Below are positions 1-10,764 of a stretch of DNA of 64,000 nt, piece by piece. Made by a program: the position numbers and the translations under genes. The first letter of the stretch is position 1, and the number at the start of each line of letters is the position of its first letter. Source of the DNA: Symbiodinium natans (taxonomy: Eukaryota; Sar; Dinophyceae; Suessiales; Symbiodiniaceae); the NCBI GenBank assembly GCA_905221605.1, contig CAJNDS010000080.1:187501-251500 (forward strand). The letters are read 5' to 3'. Below the pieces are notes generated by a model, which did not search any database, was not told the DNA's origin, and worked only from the letters and a program-made list of their open reading frames with translations.

Positions 1-353
1 GAAATTTCGGCCCAGCTGCCCATGTCGATAGAGCAACTGAAGTTGGAGACGCGATGCAACAAAAATCTGGGCACTTCCTATACGGCAGACCTACTAGTTG
101 TTGAAAGGTCTGCATTGCTTGGCATTGTGTCTGTGCAATTCTGCCACTGTGCGTCGAAAGAGATGCCCAGCAGTCTAGCTGTGCATACGTCCTCACAACA
201 TCTGTTCCAAGCACTCTAAGCCCTAAACCTTAAACTTCATAGGTATAGATATAGCTACAGATATAAACATATCTATATATATACACACATTAACGATGTT
301 TATCTATATATATATATACACACATTAACGATGTTTCGAGCACTCTAAGATAC

Positions 354-456
354 CATGGCCGTCTTGCAGCGTCCCAATGCTCTTAGGGCGACAGAGTCTC
401 GTCTCAGCCTTGAGCTGAATAGGTGTCGCTGGCACGCCGTGCTTTTGCCCAAGGAA
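354..456 (-). CDS. candidate exon, unknown protein
   Basis: Open for 34 codons between acceptor TGGCAG and donor GTATCT, read in the phase left by the exon at 1199-1277. It is rich in Arg and Ser (for example RLRRDSVALRALGRCKTAM). The plus strand is open too, so the strand rests on agreement with the neighbouring exons. It is the most downstream island I can place. Confidence 0.35.
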
Positions 457-1198
457 CTGCCAGATAAAACTTAAAAACCCATGAGGGGTTTAGGGTGTAG
501 GGTTTAGGGTTTAGGGTTTAGGGTTTAGGAATTAGGGTTTGGGGTTTGGGGTTTAGGGTATCAACCCTCAAACTTGTCCTTTCGGCTCAGACGGAAGAAC
601 CCACCTCACTGATCTCAGTTGGCAAAGCGTGTCGGCATGTAAGCCTAAACCCTAAACCCTAAACACTAAACCCTAAACCCTAAACCCTCATTCTGGGGAC
701 CCCATGAACCTTACCCTGAACTTCATGAACCCTTCAATCCTCCGAAGCCTCAAAGCCTACTTACTGAACCGCAAAATCCTCGGAACCCTACACCCTGTGA
801 ACCCTGTAACCCTACGAAACCCTAAACCCTGCACCAGATGCCTTGCAACTCACATCCTGTCATATGCCTTGCGTCCGTGCTGGCTGGCCAGAAAAAATGG
901 GGATTTGGTGCTGGGCCTAGACACAGGCCTCGAGATAGATACCGATCTTATCCCCTTGTGGTCTATACATACATATGTATCGGTGTGATATCGCTATCTG
1001 TATACGAACGCATGCATATGCAGTCACTATGCGCACGTTCACATGTGTATTTATACATATATCTAAACCCTGAAAACCCTTTCAACCCTAAATACAGACA
1101 CACATATTCTACGCATACATAATATACATGTTAAGCATGCATGTTCAAAAAACAGAATCATGACAGTCATCATAATAGTACGTGAAAATGTATACCAC

Positions 1199-1277
1199 CG
1201 CTCTATTTCGCATGAGCGGGTCCGGGCACAAGCGTTTTCTTTTGCGCGCGATCTGAGGGCCGCTAGTTCGAACGTGC
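1199..1277 (-). CDS. candidate exon, unknown protein
   Basis: Acceptor GACAG|GC and donor GTGGTA. The frame set by the exon at 1632-1699 is open and reads FELAALRSRAKENACARTRS, a basic helical segment. It lies immediately left of the TTTAGGG array at 1306-1400. The donor is not strong. Function unknown. Confidence 0.4.
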
Positions 1278-1631
1278 CTGTCAGCTTCCCCAAAGCTATT
1301 GTTGTGGTTTAGGGTTTAGGGTTTAGGGTTTAGGGTTTAGGGTTTAGGGTTTAGGGTTTAGGGTTTAGGGTTTAGGGTTTAGGGTTTAGGGTTTAGGGTT
1401 GAGGGTTTTAGGGCTTAGGCCCCTAACTTTCCGAACCCTAACTCCCCTAAACCCTACATTCTTGGCCTTTCCGAACGCTAACCCTCAAACCCTTAAAATT
1501 TTTGAAAATTCAGAATGATACCACATACAATTTCTATTTATTTTGTCTTGAGGGTTTAGGGTTTAGGGTTTAGGGTTTAGGGTTTAAAAACCCCTCAAAA
1601 TAACTAGCACTTTTCTGGCGCTGCATCTTAC

Positions 1632-1699
1632 AGACAAAGCTCCTGTCAGGGCGCACCCCCAAAAACAATGAAAGGTATTGCAAGCTCGGGTGGGAACCT
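1632..1699 (-). CDS. candidate exon, unknown protein
   Basis: Donor GTAAGA is good and the acceptor is CTCAG|AG. Read in the phase left by 1928-2016 it gives GSHPSLQYLSLFLGVRPDRS, a mildly hydrophobic segment. A second acceptor two bases on (AG|GTTC) would give another frame ending in a stop, so this could instead be a terminal exon. Confidence 0.45.
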
Positions 1700-1927
1700 C
1701 TGAGCACGTCAGGAGTTGAATGCCACACGCTTTGAGCACAGAGCCTTAAAAGGGGGTCTCAAAATATTCCCCTCATATACCCTGTATAACCCAGGGGCCC
1801 ATACTGCAGAACCCTTTTTCCGACCCTATATTATACAGGGGTCGGAAGAATTACTAATCGTTTAAGGCCCCTAAGTTGCTACCCTCAAAGGGGCTTCCAG
1901 GAGGCCGACCACCTAGCCATGTCTCAC

Positions 1928-2016
1928 TTGATGAGGTGTGCTACAGCGGGATTCCCGGGAGAGGCTGCCTGAGAACGAGAGGTGTCTTCAAGATACTCTG
2001 GCGTCGAGGTCGACGC
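1928..2016 (-). CDS. candidate exon, Ser/Thr-rich
   Basis: Acceptor GGGTTCAG|GCG and donor GTGAGA flank 29 open codons beginning ASTSTPEYLEDTSRSQAASP and ending AVAHLIK. The phase (0 in, 2 out) agrees with the next exon at 1632-1699. Low-complexity linker-like sequence; no family recognised. Confidence 0.5.
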
Positions 2017-2148
2017 CTGAACCCACATACTGAACGCCCAAATCCCAAACCCCAAATACCAAACTCCAAGCCACAAACCCTATAAACCCTAAACCCTAGT
2101 ACTTAAACCCAAGCCGACACAGGCAGCTACTCTCGAGAGGCCCCTGAC

Positions 2149-2242
2149 CTCGGAGCAGAGTTTGCTGCGCCCGAGGCGTAAGGCTTCCGGAGGGAAGATG
2201 CGTTTGATCTCACCTCCGGAGGCACGCGAATGGTAAGAAAAC
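2149..2242 (-). CDS. candidate exon, unknown protein
   Basis: Acceptor GAGTGCAG|GTT. Reading in phase 2 gives a long open segment (EIKRIFPPEALRLGRSKLCS) to a GTCAGG donor. An internal GTGAGA at about 2213 could end the exon early in another frame. Both readings are possible. Confidence 0.4.
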
Positions 2243-2379
2243 CTGCACTCAACCATAAACCCTAAACCCTAACCCCTAAACCCCTAAACCCTAAACCCTA
2301 AACCCTATATAAACCCTAAGCCCTAACTAGCCCCAAACCCTAAACCCTAACCCAGCCCATTGAAAGGGCCGACCCTTAC

Positions 2380-2425
2380 CCTGCCAGCGGCATCTTTGCG
2401 CCGTTCACATTCCTGGACCAACCTC
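2380..2425 (-). CDS. candidate exon, charged helix
   Basis: Acceptor CTCCCAG|G and donor GTAAGG enclose RLVQECERRKDAAG, a short charged segment. Left neighbour is a CCCTAAA array (2255-2350) and right neighbour a TTTAGGGG array, the usual exon setting in this window. Family unknown. Confidence 0.5.
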
Positions 2426-2454
2426 CTGGGAGGCGCTTCGGGGTTTCGGGTTTC

Positions 2455-2610
2455 GGGGCTTAGGGGTCTTCAGGGGTTCAGGGGTTCAGGGGTTCAGGGG
2501 TTTAGGGGTTTAGGGGTTTAGGGGTTTAGGGGTTTAGGGGTTTAGGGGTTTAGGGGTTTAGGGGTTTAGGGGTTTAGGGGTTTAGGGATTTAGGGGTTAA
2601 GGGGTTTTTA
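2455..2610. repeat. variant array (TTTAGGGG)n
   Basis: About fifteen near-perfect copies of the 8-bp unit TTTAGGGG, one G longer than the usual unit. Uniform expansion of a variant indicates local slippage or unequal exchange rather than fresh telomerase addition. Confidence 0.95.
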
Positions 2611-3099
2611 AGGGTTTAGGGTTTGGGCTTCAGGATTTAGGGTTTAGGTTTTGTTGTTTTCTGTTTCTATTTCCTTATCTATTTTCTTGGGGTGGAGGGG
2701 GGGGGTGAGGCAGCACTCTTCTCTCCCGGGCAACCTGTAGGCTCATCCTGGAGGGGGACATGAGCCCTTTATAAGCTCTAGGGTCCAGAAACCCTAAACC
2801 CTAAACATAAACCCCGAAATGCTAAACCCTATACTTAAGCCACAGTAGGGTTGAGGGTTTAGGCTTTTAGGGTCTATGATGCTAACTTTAGGGCTCATTT
2901 GGCTCTCCAAGGGTTAGGCAATATCCTTCGGGGTGCTGGGTTGAAGGTCCCATACTCACACGACCTTGGGTTTAGGGTTTAGGGCTTAGGGTTCAGGGCT
3001 GAGGGTTTAGGGTTTATAGTACACAAGATAGGGCTGATGAAGATTCTGGGCTCTTTGGGATTTGGGGTCTCTATTTTCTTTTCGTATATACTTTACGGC

Positions 3100-3158
3100 C
3101 TCGTGCATCACAATGCCAGTAATTCACATCAGCTCCGTTGTCCACACTGGAGACCTTT
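3100..3158 (-). CDS. candidate ankyrin-repeat exon
   Basis: Translation contains VDNGADVNYWHCDARGR, the loop and start of an ankyrin repeat (GADVN followed by a GR turn). Acceptor is TTCAAG and the donor is probably GC (CACGAG|GCCGTA). It lies apart from the main ankyrin block, so it is either a further repeat of the same gene or a second ankyrin gene. Confidence 0.5.
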
Positions 3159-3375
3159 CTTGAACCAGCAATGAGAATCGTGAAGAATTCTCCAGAACAC
3201 GCTACAACCCTCACTACCCTTGTTGAGGGTTTATAAGTTTCACCGTGTTAAACATTCATCCCGAAACCCGAACCGAATCCCGAAACCCTAAACCCTAAAC
3301 CTAATCCCGAAACCCTAAACCCTAAACTCAATACCTAATCCCGAAACCCTAAACCCTAAACTCAATACCGACAAC

Positions 3376-3422
3376 CCGAGTCAGAGCGCGCGCGTTTTTT
3401 CTTGAGCGGGCTCTTCGTGGGG
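3376..3422 (-). CDS. candidate exon, basic
   Basis: Bounded by TTGACAG and GTTGTC. Three frames are open; one reads SPTKSPLKKKRARSDSG, which resembles a nuclear-localisation sequence, another is Arg-rich (RARSRKNARALTR). CCCTAAA repeats lie left and GGGGTTT repeats right. The frame is undecided. Confidence 0.3.
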
Positions 3423-3473
3423 CTGTCAAGGTTCCAGGCCAGTTTGGGCCTTGGCTTGGTTTGGGTTTAGGCT

Positions 3474-3620
3474 TTGGGGTTTGGGGCCTTGGCTTTGGGG
3501 TTTGGGGTTTGGGGTTTGGGCTTTGGGCTTTGGGGTTTGGGGTTTGGGGTTTGGGGTTTGGGGTTTGGGGTTTGGGGGTTGGGGTTTGGGGTTTGGGGTT
3601 TAGGGTTTAGGGGTTATGGT
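3474..3620. repeat. variant array (GGGGTTT)n
   Basis: Around twenty copies of the variant unit GGGGTTT, merging into TTTAGGG at 3600. An open frame of GVWGLGF repeats across it is a product of the 21-bp period and not a gene. Confidence 0.95.
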
Positions 3621-4133
3621 TTTGGGTCTGGGTGTCTGTCAGGTGGGTTTGGGAGGGCGGCTGAGCGGGGCGGGGACGGGGGCAGGGCGGGGTTACCCCT
3701 AAACCCAAACCCTCGCTAAACCCTAACCCTGAACCTTACGCCAACAAAAACAGCAGGTTCGAGACTGTGCGGGCTCAGAGAAGGCAAAGTTTGAGCTGTA
3801 GAAGCCTGCCAACCCAGCAAGCTGCCGCTACCCGAAACTCCAGAAAATCCACCCCTCTCGCCTCTATAGGGTACCAGGATGGGTTATTAGGCCTGAAAAT
3901 CCCCATAATGAACCCTATAAAGTGCCTTTTAAGAGATTATCGGGTATAATCGCCCATCCTGGTAGGCCGGCGCAGTGCGAAGTTCAGCGAGACCAGAGAA
4001 GGATCTACTGCGCTGCAGAGCACGGTTTAGGGTTTAGGGTTTAGGGTTTAAGGCCCCTGAAACGCCCCTACCCTGAGAGGCCCTGTCAAAAGGCTTCAGC
4101 CCAGTCCGTCCCCAGTGCAAAAAAATTAAGGAC

Positions 4134-4222
4134 CCTAAGCCCTAAGCCCTAAGCCCTAAGCCCTAAGCCCTAAGCCCTAAGCCCTAAGCCCTAAGCCCTA
4201 AGCCCTAAGCCCTAAGCCCTAA
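4134..4222. repeat. variant array (CCCTAAG)n
   Basis: About twelve uniform copies of CCCTAAG, a one-base variant of CCCTAAA, with the canonical unit absent inside the block. A homogenised variant like this shows local copying. Confidence 0.95.
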
Positions 4223-4329
4223 ATCCTTAAACCCCCAATGCCAAGGCGCAAGTTGGACCCCGTCGCCTTTCTTCGGAGGCTCGCCTGGGAGAGCACCGGG
4301 GACGTCCTTGGATGGCTTGGTGGGTTTAG

Positions 4330-5160
4330 GGCTTAGGGTTTAGGGTTCAGGGTTCAGGGTTTAGGGTTTAGGGTTTAGGGTTTAGGGCTTAGAAATCGAA
4401 GTTGGGTTCAGGGTTTTTGCAGGGCGTTCAGGGTTCAGGGTTTGTGTGGTTTGGGGGATTTGGGGGTTTTGGGTTTAGGGTTTAGGGTTTAGGGTTCAGG
4501 GTTTAGGGTCTTGGGGTTGTGGGTTTAGGGTTCAGGGTGTGTCGGTTCAGGGTTGTTGGGGGCTTTTGGGGTCTAAGGTTCAAGGTTTGTGGTTTACAGG
4601 ATCAGGGTTTTGGGGCTTGGGGCTGAGGGTTTATAGGGCTTGGGGTTTACATGGTTTGCGGGTTGGCGGTTCAGGTTCAGGGTTCTGAGGGTGCTTAGGC
4701 CTTTTAAGGCTTCCAGGCTTTGCATGGGGGGGGGTCAGAAGATGGGGAGTCTGCATGACACAAAAACTCAACAGAGGACTTCACCACTGACCTGGAAAGG
4801 TTTAGGGTTGAGGGTTAGGGTTTAGGGTTTAGGGTTTAGGGTTTAGGGTTTAGGGTTTAGGGTTTAGGGTTTAGGGTTTAGGGTTTAGGGTTTAGGGTTT
4901 AGGGTTTAGGGTTTAGGGTTTAGGGTTTAGGGGTTGTAGGGTTTTAGGGTTTAGGGTTTAGGGTTTAGGGCTTAGGGCTTAGGGCTTCGGGCTTCGGGCT
5001 TAAGGTTTCGGGCTCACCTTACGAGACCTGGGATACGAAGAGGGCCCACCACAGAGCGTTGAACTGCACACTGCGGACCAGGTGAATCCCCAAAACAGTG
5101 TCATTTCTACTTTACCCTAAACCCCTAAACCCTAAACCCTAAACCCTAAACCCTAAACCC
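4330..5160. other. intron-like stretch, degenerate telomeric repeats
   Basis: Imperfect GGGTTTAGGG and GGGTTCAGGG derivatives to 4640, a short unique piece around 4700-4800, then a clean TTTAGGG array to about 4980, a further 120 bp of unique sequence and a CCCTAAA array at 5115-5160. I see no gene here. Confidence 0.6.
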
Positions 5161-5168
5161 GGGTCATG

Positions 5169-5363
5169 ATCATGGTTTATGTGTGCACCAAGAGCCTTGT
5201 CGCCCCCAAGGCACATGTACCAGCGAAGCCATCTCCGACTCAATGCCAAGACGGATGGGTCAAATTGAGGAGAGCTGTTTCGGGTTTAAAGTGTCTTCCT
5301 AAGTCGCCTGCTTGGTTGTCTAAATCCTGGCCGAGGGCGAAAAAAAAGAGAAGCATCAAATGA
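5169..5363 (+). pseudogene. relic of Ty1/copia-type reverse transcriptase
   Basis: A plus-strand open frame of 65 codons contains WVKLRRAVSGLKCLPKSPAW. This resembles the copia reverse-transcriptase motif in which a Leu-Arg/Lys-Ala-x-x-Gly-Leu segment is followed by Pro-x-x-Trp. The preceding VYVCTKSLVAPKAHVPA resembles the upstream polymerase region. Only a fragment is present, with no catalytic Asp-Asp motif, integrase or long terminal repeats. It lies opposite in direction to the coding islands and inside presumed intron sequence, so I take it as a dead insertion. It could be chance similarity. Confidence 0.45.
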
Positions 5364-6578
5364 ACTCAAGATTCTGGACGGAATCTCCTAAACCCGAATC
5401 CCTAAACCCTAAAACCCAAACGCTGAACTGACCACTTGGGCTTGTGCTCGAGGCTGCGTTGACTAGAATGACTAGAAGGCCGACCCGCCGAAAGGTGCTC
5501 CTTCACCACAGAAATGTCATGTTGGAGCCATGTCCATGATCGATCTGTAAGGAAATGACTTAAATATGTATAACACATTACTGACTCATGTCGCTTCTAC
5601 CGAAAGACGATAATTAGATATTGCGGCTGTGCACTTATCGAACTACACTTTATTTGCTCATACCTTTGTGCATGTGTATATGTGCCCTTGGAAGGAAAGA
5701 CAAAAACAAACTCCTGAACACAACTCGCACTCGTCAAGCGTCTGCATGCGCTTTAGTATCTGATCCCCCGTGCCCTCGCCCAGGGAAGGAAGGCTGCGTT
5801 GGTTTGAGAGCCGCAATGGTCCTGAGGCTTGCGGCGGCGTAGGTGTTCGAGGCTTACGGTGCTGTAGTTTGTCGGGCGCAGGGCCCTGAGTCCTAAACCA
5901 TTCATAGCCTATACCCAAAACCTAAACCTCTTCCGGTACTTCCATGGTCCCTTCTTATGCCCCTTACATACACCTTCTATACCCTAAACAGCCCAGGGGC
6001 CCATACATCAGAACCCCTCTAAAGAAGATACGGGACCATAGTGAGGGAGCATGACCCTGTAATTTACCCTAACAGAACCCCAAAAACCCTAAATCCTTAG
6101 GAGTAAATCCTTAGGAGCCTCAGGGGGTTTGCTTGGGGGCATCCTCGGGCTTGAAGCGTTCGCTCATTCTTGTGGTTTATAAGCCAATGCTAAGGGTTTG
6201 TACTATTTTTACGCTCATTCTATCAGGAGCTTGTGACTCTGTTCCGATACGTGTGTTTTGAGGTCTGGAACTTTTATGGGGTTAGTGTTTGAGATTAACA
6301 GGTTCATTCTTGGGGTTTACGAGCTCAATCTATAAGGAATATGGCTTTCGTTTACCTTACTCCAAGACTTACTTTTGGGAGTCTGGAGCTCTGTTCGCAT
6401 GGCCCTAGCCATGTGAACTTAAGGTAGGCTCCGTTCGCATGGCCGAGGCCATGCGAACCCCAGCCTTTGGGGGTTTACGGTTAGGGTTTAAGGTTTAGGC
6501 TGAGGGTTTAGGGTTGAGGGCTTCGAGGGTTTAAGGGTTTAAGTTTAGGGCTCCGGGGTCAGGGTTTAACGTTTCGGT
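5364..6578. other. intron-like stretch with an inverted-repeat element
   Basis: Mostly unique sequence with few telomeric units. Positions 5941-6057 hold a copy of the 'GGGCCCATAC' element family. At 6380-6460 the phrase TTCGCATGGCC is repeated twice with its near-complement GGCCATGCGAA. From 6480 to 6600 degenerate TTTAGGG derivatives resume. No gene seen. Confidence 0.5.
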
Positions 6579-8250
6579 TTAGGGTTTCACGGTTAGGGGT
6601 CGCTTTTTTTTCGGCGCCCAGAACCATCGATTTTTAGTACAAAAAAAACGCATTGCTCTTGTGGCTCCGGGCAAAGTGCAGCTGCGCCAAACTATGATCG
6701 ATCCTTCACGCACAACGGCGGCAACAAAGGAATCGCGCAAACATCGAGTTTGCTGCAAATTGCTCAGGGTGTGTTGCGCATTTCCCAGGTAGAGGGTACT
6801 CGAGAATGCCAGCAAGTCCGGCAAGCGCTCGACTAACTCCGTCTTGTTGCGCCGGAAAAAGTCCAGCCAATCCACGATGGCCGTCTCGAGCTGGTCAGAC
6901 GGAACTCGTCCTACACGATCCCTGGACAGCACCTCAAAGGCCGCCTTGAAGGTCGCGCCGGTGTCGCCCGTGAGGAGCCTCGTCAGACGCGGGATCGGCC
7001 TCTCCTGCCTGCTGCCGCGCACGCAGCATGTCCCGAAGTGCACTGACTGAGCTGCCGATCGTGGTCAAGCCCACCGGCGGCCGTCGGCACAGCTCGCTAT
7101 TCTTTGAATCGAGCAGGCTGCGCATTGCCTCCTTGCAGAAGGCCGCTCGACCCGGGGTCGCCGAGTAGGTCGCATTGCCTCTCTCATCGGCGTACGGGCG
7201 CAACACCGCCTTGGCGAACGCATAACGGCCCTCGAGCCGACTCACATACTCCTTGCCACCCCCTTTGCGGCCTTCCTCCGTGCAGGGTCCGGCCTTTCCC
7301 TTCCCATCGCTCTCCCAAGAGGACCAGGCTTCCTGCGGTTGCGTTCCACCCCAGTAGTCGGTGCTGGGGGCGTTTGCCCAGGCTGTGGGCGCACTCCACG
7401 ACTGGGCTTTGCCCTTCCCGCCTTTACCCTTGCTCTTGCCACTGCCCTTGTAGTGCCAGTTGCTGTTCTTGCCCCACATGGCGCGAGTCGAGGAAGGGTA
7501 GCAGTTGGTTATTTCGAGCCGCCAATGCTGAGAGCTGCGCTCGGACGCGCTGGAACAGTGAGCCTGTATCGCTGCGGGGGCCCGAGATGCCGTGTGACTC
7601 GAACACAACTTTACAGTGCACCAGTCGGGTTGCGCACGCAAGACTTGAAGCGCACCGTTAGTCGCTCCAGCTGCGCGGCGCGCGGAAGGTAGTCCATGTC
7701 GTCGGCCCGAAAGTCGGCCTCTCACAAGGGGGCTGGCCCGATGACAACCTGACAAAGCAAAGAGGCAAGGCGCAGAGGCAACACCGAGCAGCTGTGCGCA
7801 CAGACATCATGAGGCCAGGTCCACGACAAGAACAGGATAATACCCCGCGGGGACGTATAAGACGAAGAAGCCCCCCTGGGAAACTATGAGTTTGAACGCA
7901 TCGGCAGCGTACGCCGTCGCGCATGTGGTCTTGCCTGGGCCTGGATCAAGTCGCGATATGGTGGAGCCCGCGCCTGGCAGGCGTCGAGACAAGCAACGTG
8001 CGGCGCCCCGCAGTCATGCCTCGGGAACGTGGGTGTCACCGCGAACTCCGACCTCGTCTCACGCAGGGACTGCGCGCACGGCATGATAGTGTACCCCAGC
8101 CGATCAGCCTCCTCGTCCGTGTCTGGGTAGACAGTCGTCGCCACCTCGCGGATGCTAGCCCCATGCGATCGTCGAGGTGCACTGACTTCCGGGCCTGGTT
8201 GCCGCTGGTCGTCCCCGGCAATCCACCCTCGCGCGAAGCAACGTAGTTAC
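6579..8250 (-). pseudogene. decayed Lys/Gly/Trp-rich retroelement-like gene
   Basis: This block lacks telomeric repeats and is GC-rich. Minus-strand open frames overlap in series. One (7755 to 6934) contains KGSGKSKGKGGKGKAQSW followed by a Trp/Ala-rich stretch and a helical segment (RYAFAKAVLRPYADERG). A second (7043 to 6579) continues in another frame with FKAAFEVLSRDRVG and ETAIVDWLDFFRRNKTELVE. The switch near 6990-7000 looks like a frameshift, and upstream pieces (7660-7990) also lie in mixed frames. Gly/Lys/Trp-rich leaders are common in dinoflagellate retroelement and RNA-binding proteins, but I do not see reverse transcriptase, nuclease or protease motifs. I call it a broken gene of unknown function, probably a mobile-element remnant lodged in an intron. 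Confidence 0.45.
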
Positions 8251-8850
8251 ATGCCTAAATGAAAACTTCAAGGAAAGTCACCTGCTCATCCATAGCCTGC
8301 AGTCTAAATATTCCACTGAAGGGCGAGCACTCATGCAACAGATAATGTGGTAATGCACCTCGCGGCGGGCGCGTGCCCCCGCTCGGTCATGCGGCCCACG
8401 TCGCCTCACAGCTGCAGGTGTGCGAAGTGCTGAGATGCAAGAAAACCACTCGACCTGCGGGGGACGCGCTGCGGAGCGTCGTCCTCAACGTTTGACCTCA
8501 GCCGCTCACGGCTTACGACGTGTATGATGCCCACCTCTGGGATAGAGGCTGGGGCAGTGACATGACTGGCTCGCTCTGGTTCTCGAATCGTGGAGTACTC
8601 CCCGCGGAGCCAAACTCTCTCTATGGTTTAAGGAGGTTCTCCGTGGTTTGGGATGACGTGTTGTCGCCGAGTTCTCTATGGTTTAGGGATGATTATCTAT
8701 GGTATACAATCAGCGCCTCATGTTTGGCTCCTGTGTTTGAAAGTGCCCGGGCGACCGTGGCTCTTTTTGGCTCTCACCCCGAGTCTCCGGCCCTAATGCT
8801 CTGAGTCTCTTGAGTTCTTTGGGAGCTTCAGGCACCTCCAAAACAGGTGG
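8250..8850. other. unique sequence, no gene recognised
   Basis: Non-repetitive sequence with one 94-codon plus-strand open frame (8520-8801) that shows no recognisable motif. The phrase TCTCTATGGTTTA recurs at about 8617 and 8671. It may belong with the retroelement-like block to its left. Confidence 0.4.
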
Positions 8851-8852
8851 GG

Positions 8853-9205
8853 TCATTTCGAGAACTTATTGTGTGCGAGCCATCTTGAGTCTCTTGCGTC
8901 TTTTGAGGGGCTTTTGAGGCCTCCTCAACGGGCGCGGACGGGCGCGGTCATTCGGGAACTTATTCCTTGGGAGCCATCTTGAGTCTCTTGCGTCCCTTTG
9001 GGGGGGCTTCCGGGGCCTCCAAAGCCAGCGCGGTCATTTGGGAACTTATTCCTTGGGAGCCATCTGAGTCTCTTGCGTCCTTTTGAGGGGCTTCAGGGGC
9101 CACCAAATCAGGCGCGGTCATTCGGGAACTTATTCCTTGACAGCCATCTTGAGTGTCTTGCGTCCTTTTGAGGGGCTTCGGGGGCCTCCAAATCAGGCGC
9201 AATCA
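8853..9205. repeat. 85-bp tandem repeat (about four units)
   Basis: Units start with TCATTCGGGAACTTATTCC at about 8853, 8948, 9034 and 9118, with a partial at 9203 (spacings 95, 86, 84, 85). Because 84 is a multiple of three, a minus-strand open frame of 80 codons shows a 28-residue repeat (APEAPQKDARDSDGSQGISS). No start context or splice sites support a gene. Confidence 0.9.
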
Positions 9206-9557
9206 TTCGGCCGGTGTCAACGTGAAATTGCTAAGCTGGGCAGCTTCAGGGATGTGGACTTCACAAGCAAACGAAATAGTAGATGCGCATCTTTACATAT
9301 ATATGTATATGTGTATATGTGTGTACATACACCGTCATGTTTATAATATATGCGTACATGGATATGCACACATCAAATAAGATAAATAAGAAAATACAAA
9401 TACACATGCTATACATATACATATGAACCAAAAGATCGACCGAGCCCGGATTCTACTTTCTTCATTTCCAAACCCTTTCTTCTAAAGCCAAGTAAGCCGT
9501 AAAGCCTAAACCCTAAACCCTAAACCCTAAACCCTAAACCCTAAACCCTAAACTCAC

Positions 9558-9645
9558 CGGCAAGCTGGAGTTGCTGCTGGGATTCGCTTCGCGACCTCCG
9601 GCTCCGGCGTCTCGTCGATGCGGAAGCGGCCAGCAGGGTAGATTC
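9558..9645 (-). CDS. candidate exon, unknown protein
   Basis: Very good boundaries: acceptor TATATGCAG|GA and donor GTGAGT, the donor running directly into a telomeric tract (CCG|GTGAGTTTAGGG). One frame reads AGRFRIDETPEPEVAKRIPA; a second is Arg/Ser-rich. CCCTAAA lies left and TTTAGGG right. Confidence 0.6.
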
Positions 9646-10194
9646 CTGCATATACCCGAGTTTAGGGTTTAGGGTTTAGGGTTTAGGGTTTGTGCTGCCT
9701 TGGACCCCTAGCAATCCTACCCTTGCTTTTGCGGACCCCTTTGTTAAACAAAGATCCTCTAAGGAAAGTTAAGGGCCACATTAGGACATGAAGGAAACCT
9801 CGTAGGGGAGCATCCTTGGGGGTCCGACTATGGTTTATGACATGTGGTGCCAGGGTTTAGGGTTTAGGGTTTAGGGTTTAGGGTTTAGGGTTTAGGGTTT
9901 AGGGGTTAGGGTTGCAAGAAGTCTAGGGCCCTGTACGTTCAGCTTTGTAGCTCCTGAGGCCCTTAACCTGTGTCGTTTCACCTTTCGGAGCCTTTTCGCA
10001 GATCAAGCAGCAAATGAGTCACTTTGGGACTTTTGGGTTTAGGGATTGAAAGAACTTCTGAAGCTGCGGGGGGTTTAGGGTCGTTTTGGGGCTCCGGGAG
10101 GCAGCTGGGGCTGAACCCACGAAGTCCAGAGACCAGAGATAAAAAAAACATCTAGTTGCTCTCGCTGAATGATGTGAAGTGCACTCAACAATAC

Positions 10195-10303
10195 TTGGTA
10201 GCCCATTAGCCATGATATGTTAAGGGCACCCTTTGTTGGGTTGGTTCCTTTACAAGGGAACCTTGAACCAAAAAATGGGAAAAGGGGACCACTGGGCTAC
10301 CAA
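10195..10303. mobile_element. short inverted-repeat element, family A
   Basis: About 110 bp beginning TTGGTAGCCCATTAGCC and ending ACTGGGCTACCAAG, that is, imperfect terminal inverted repeats, with an inner inverted pair GGGCACCCTTT / AAAAGGGGACC. Related copies occur at 44195-44310, 45680-45779, 51677-51790 and 63302-63410. No coding capacity, so a non-autonomous element of the MITE type. Confidence 0.75.
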
Positions 10304-10526
10304 GAATATTTAGGATTCAAAGGCAACCCTCCACATCCCCACCCAAAACCACAACGACAATCCTAAGCCATACGAAGGGACTTATAAGGCAGTTGCCGTC
10401 TGCCCGAAACTCCATAAACTGACCAAATCCTCATTCGGTTGAAGCCGTAGTCACTGCATTGCATCTACCTGGAACTCTCCACCTTACGAACCCCCTCACC
10501 TCAGGGCGATCAGGTATTAGGTGCCG

Positions 10527-10640
10527 CCCCCCCCCCCCCCCCCCCCCGCCACCCCTGCAAAAAACAAACTAAAAAAACACATATATACATATATACATAT
10601 ATATATATACATATATATATACATATATATATATACATAG
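10527..10640. repeat. poly-C run and TATACA microsatellite
   Basis: A run of about 20 C is followed by (ATATAC)n/(TA)n simple sequence to about 10638. Typical intron filler of this window. Confidence 0.9.
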
Positions 10641-10688
10641 AAAGAAGGTTTAGGGTTTAGCAATTAACCTAAACCCTAAGTCCTCAAC

Positions 10689-10764
10689 CACGTCGAAACA
10701 CTGTCAGAGACCTCAACTTAGGATTTGGCCCAAGGCGGCCCAGGTCCTCCGCCCTTAGGGCCCC
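10689..10764 (-). CDS. candidate exon, leucine-rich segment
   Basis: Acceptor GGGCAG|G and donor GTTGAG surround 25 codons reading ALRAEDLGRLGPNPKLRSLT. The spacing of leucines hints at a helix or leucine-rich repeat but is too short to assign. The right flank is a long TTTAGGG array. Confidence 0.45.

Noticed and set aside
3474-3719. Glycine/tryptophan repeat protein (GVWGLGF), also at 50531-50809
   Set aside because: Produced by the 21-bp period of GGGGTTT units; open in several frames at once.
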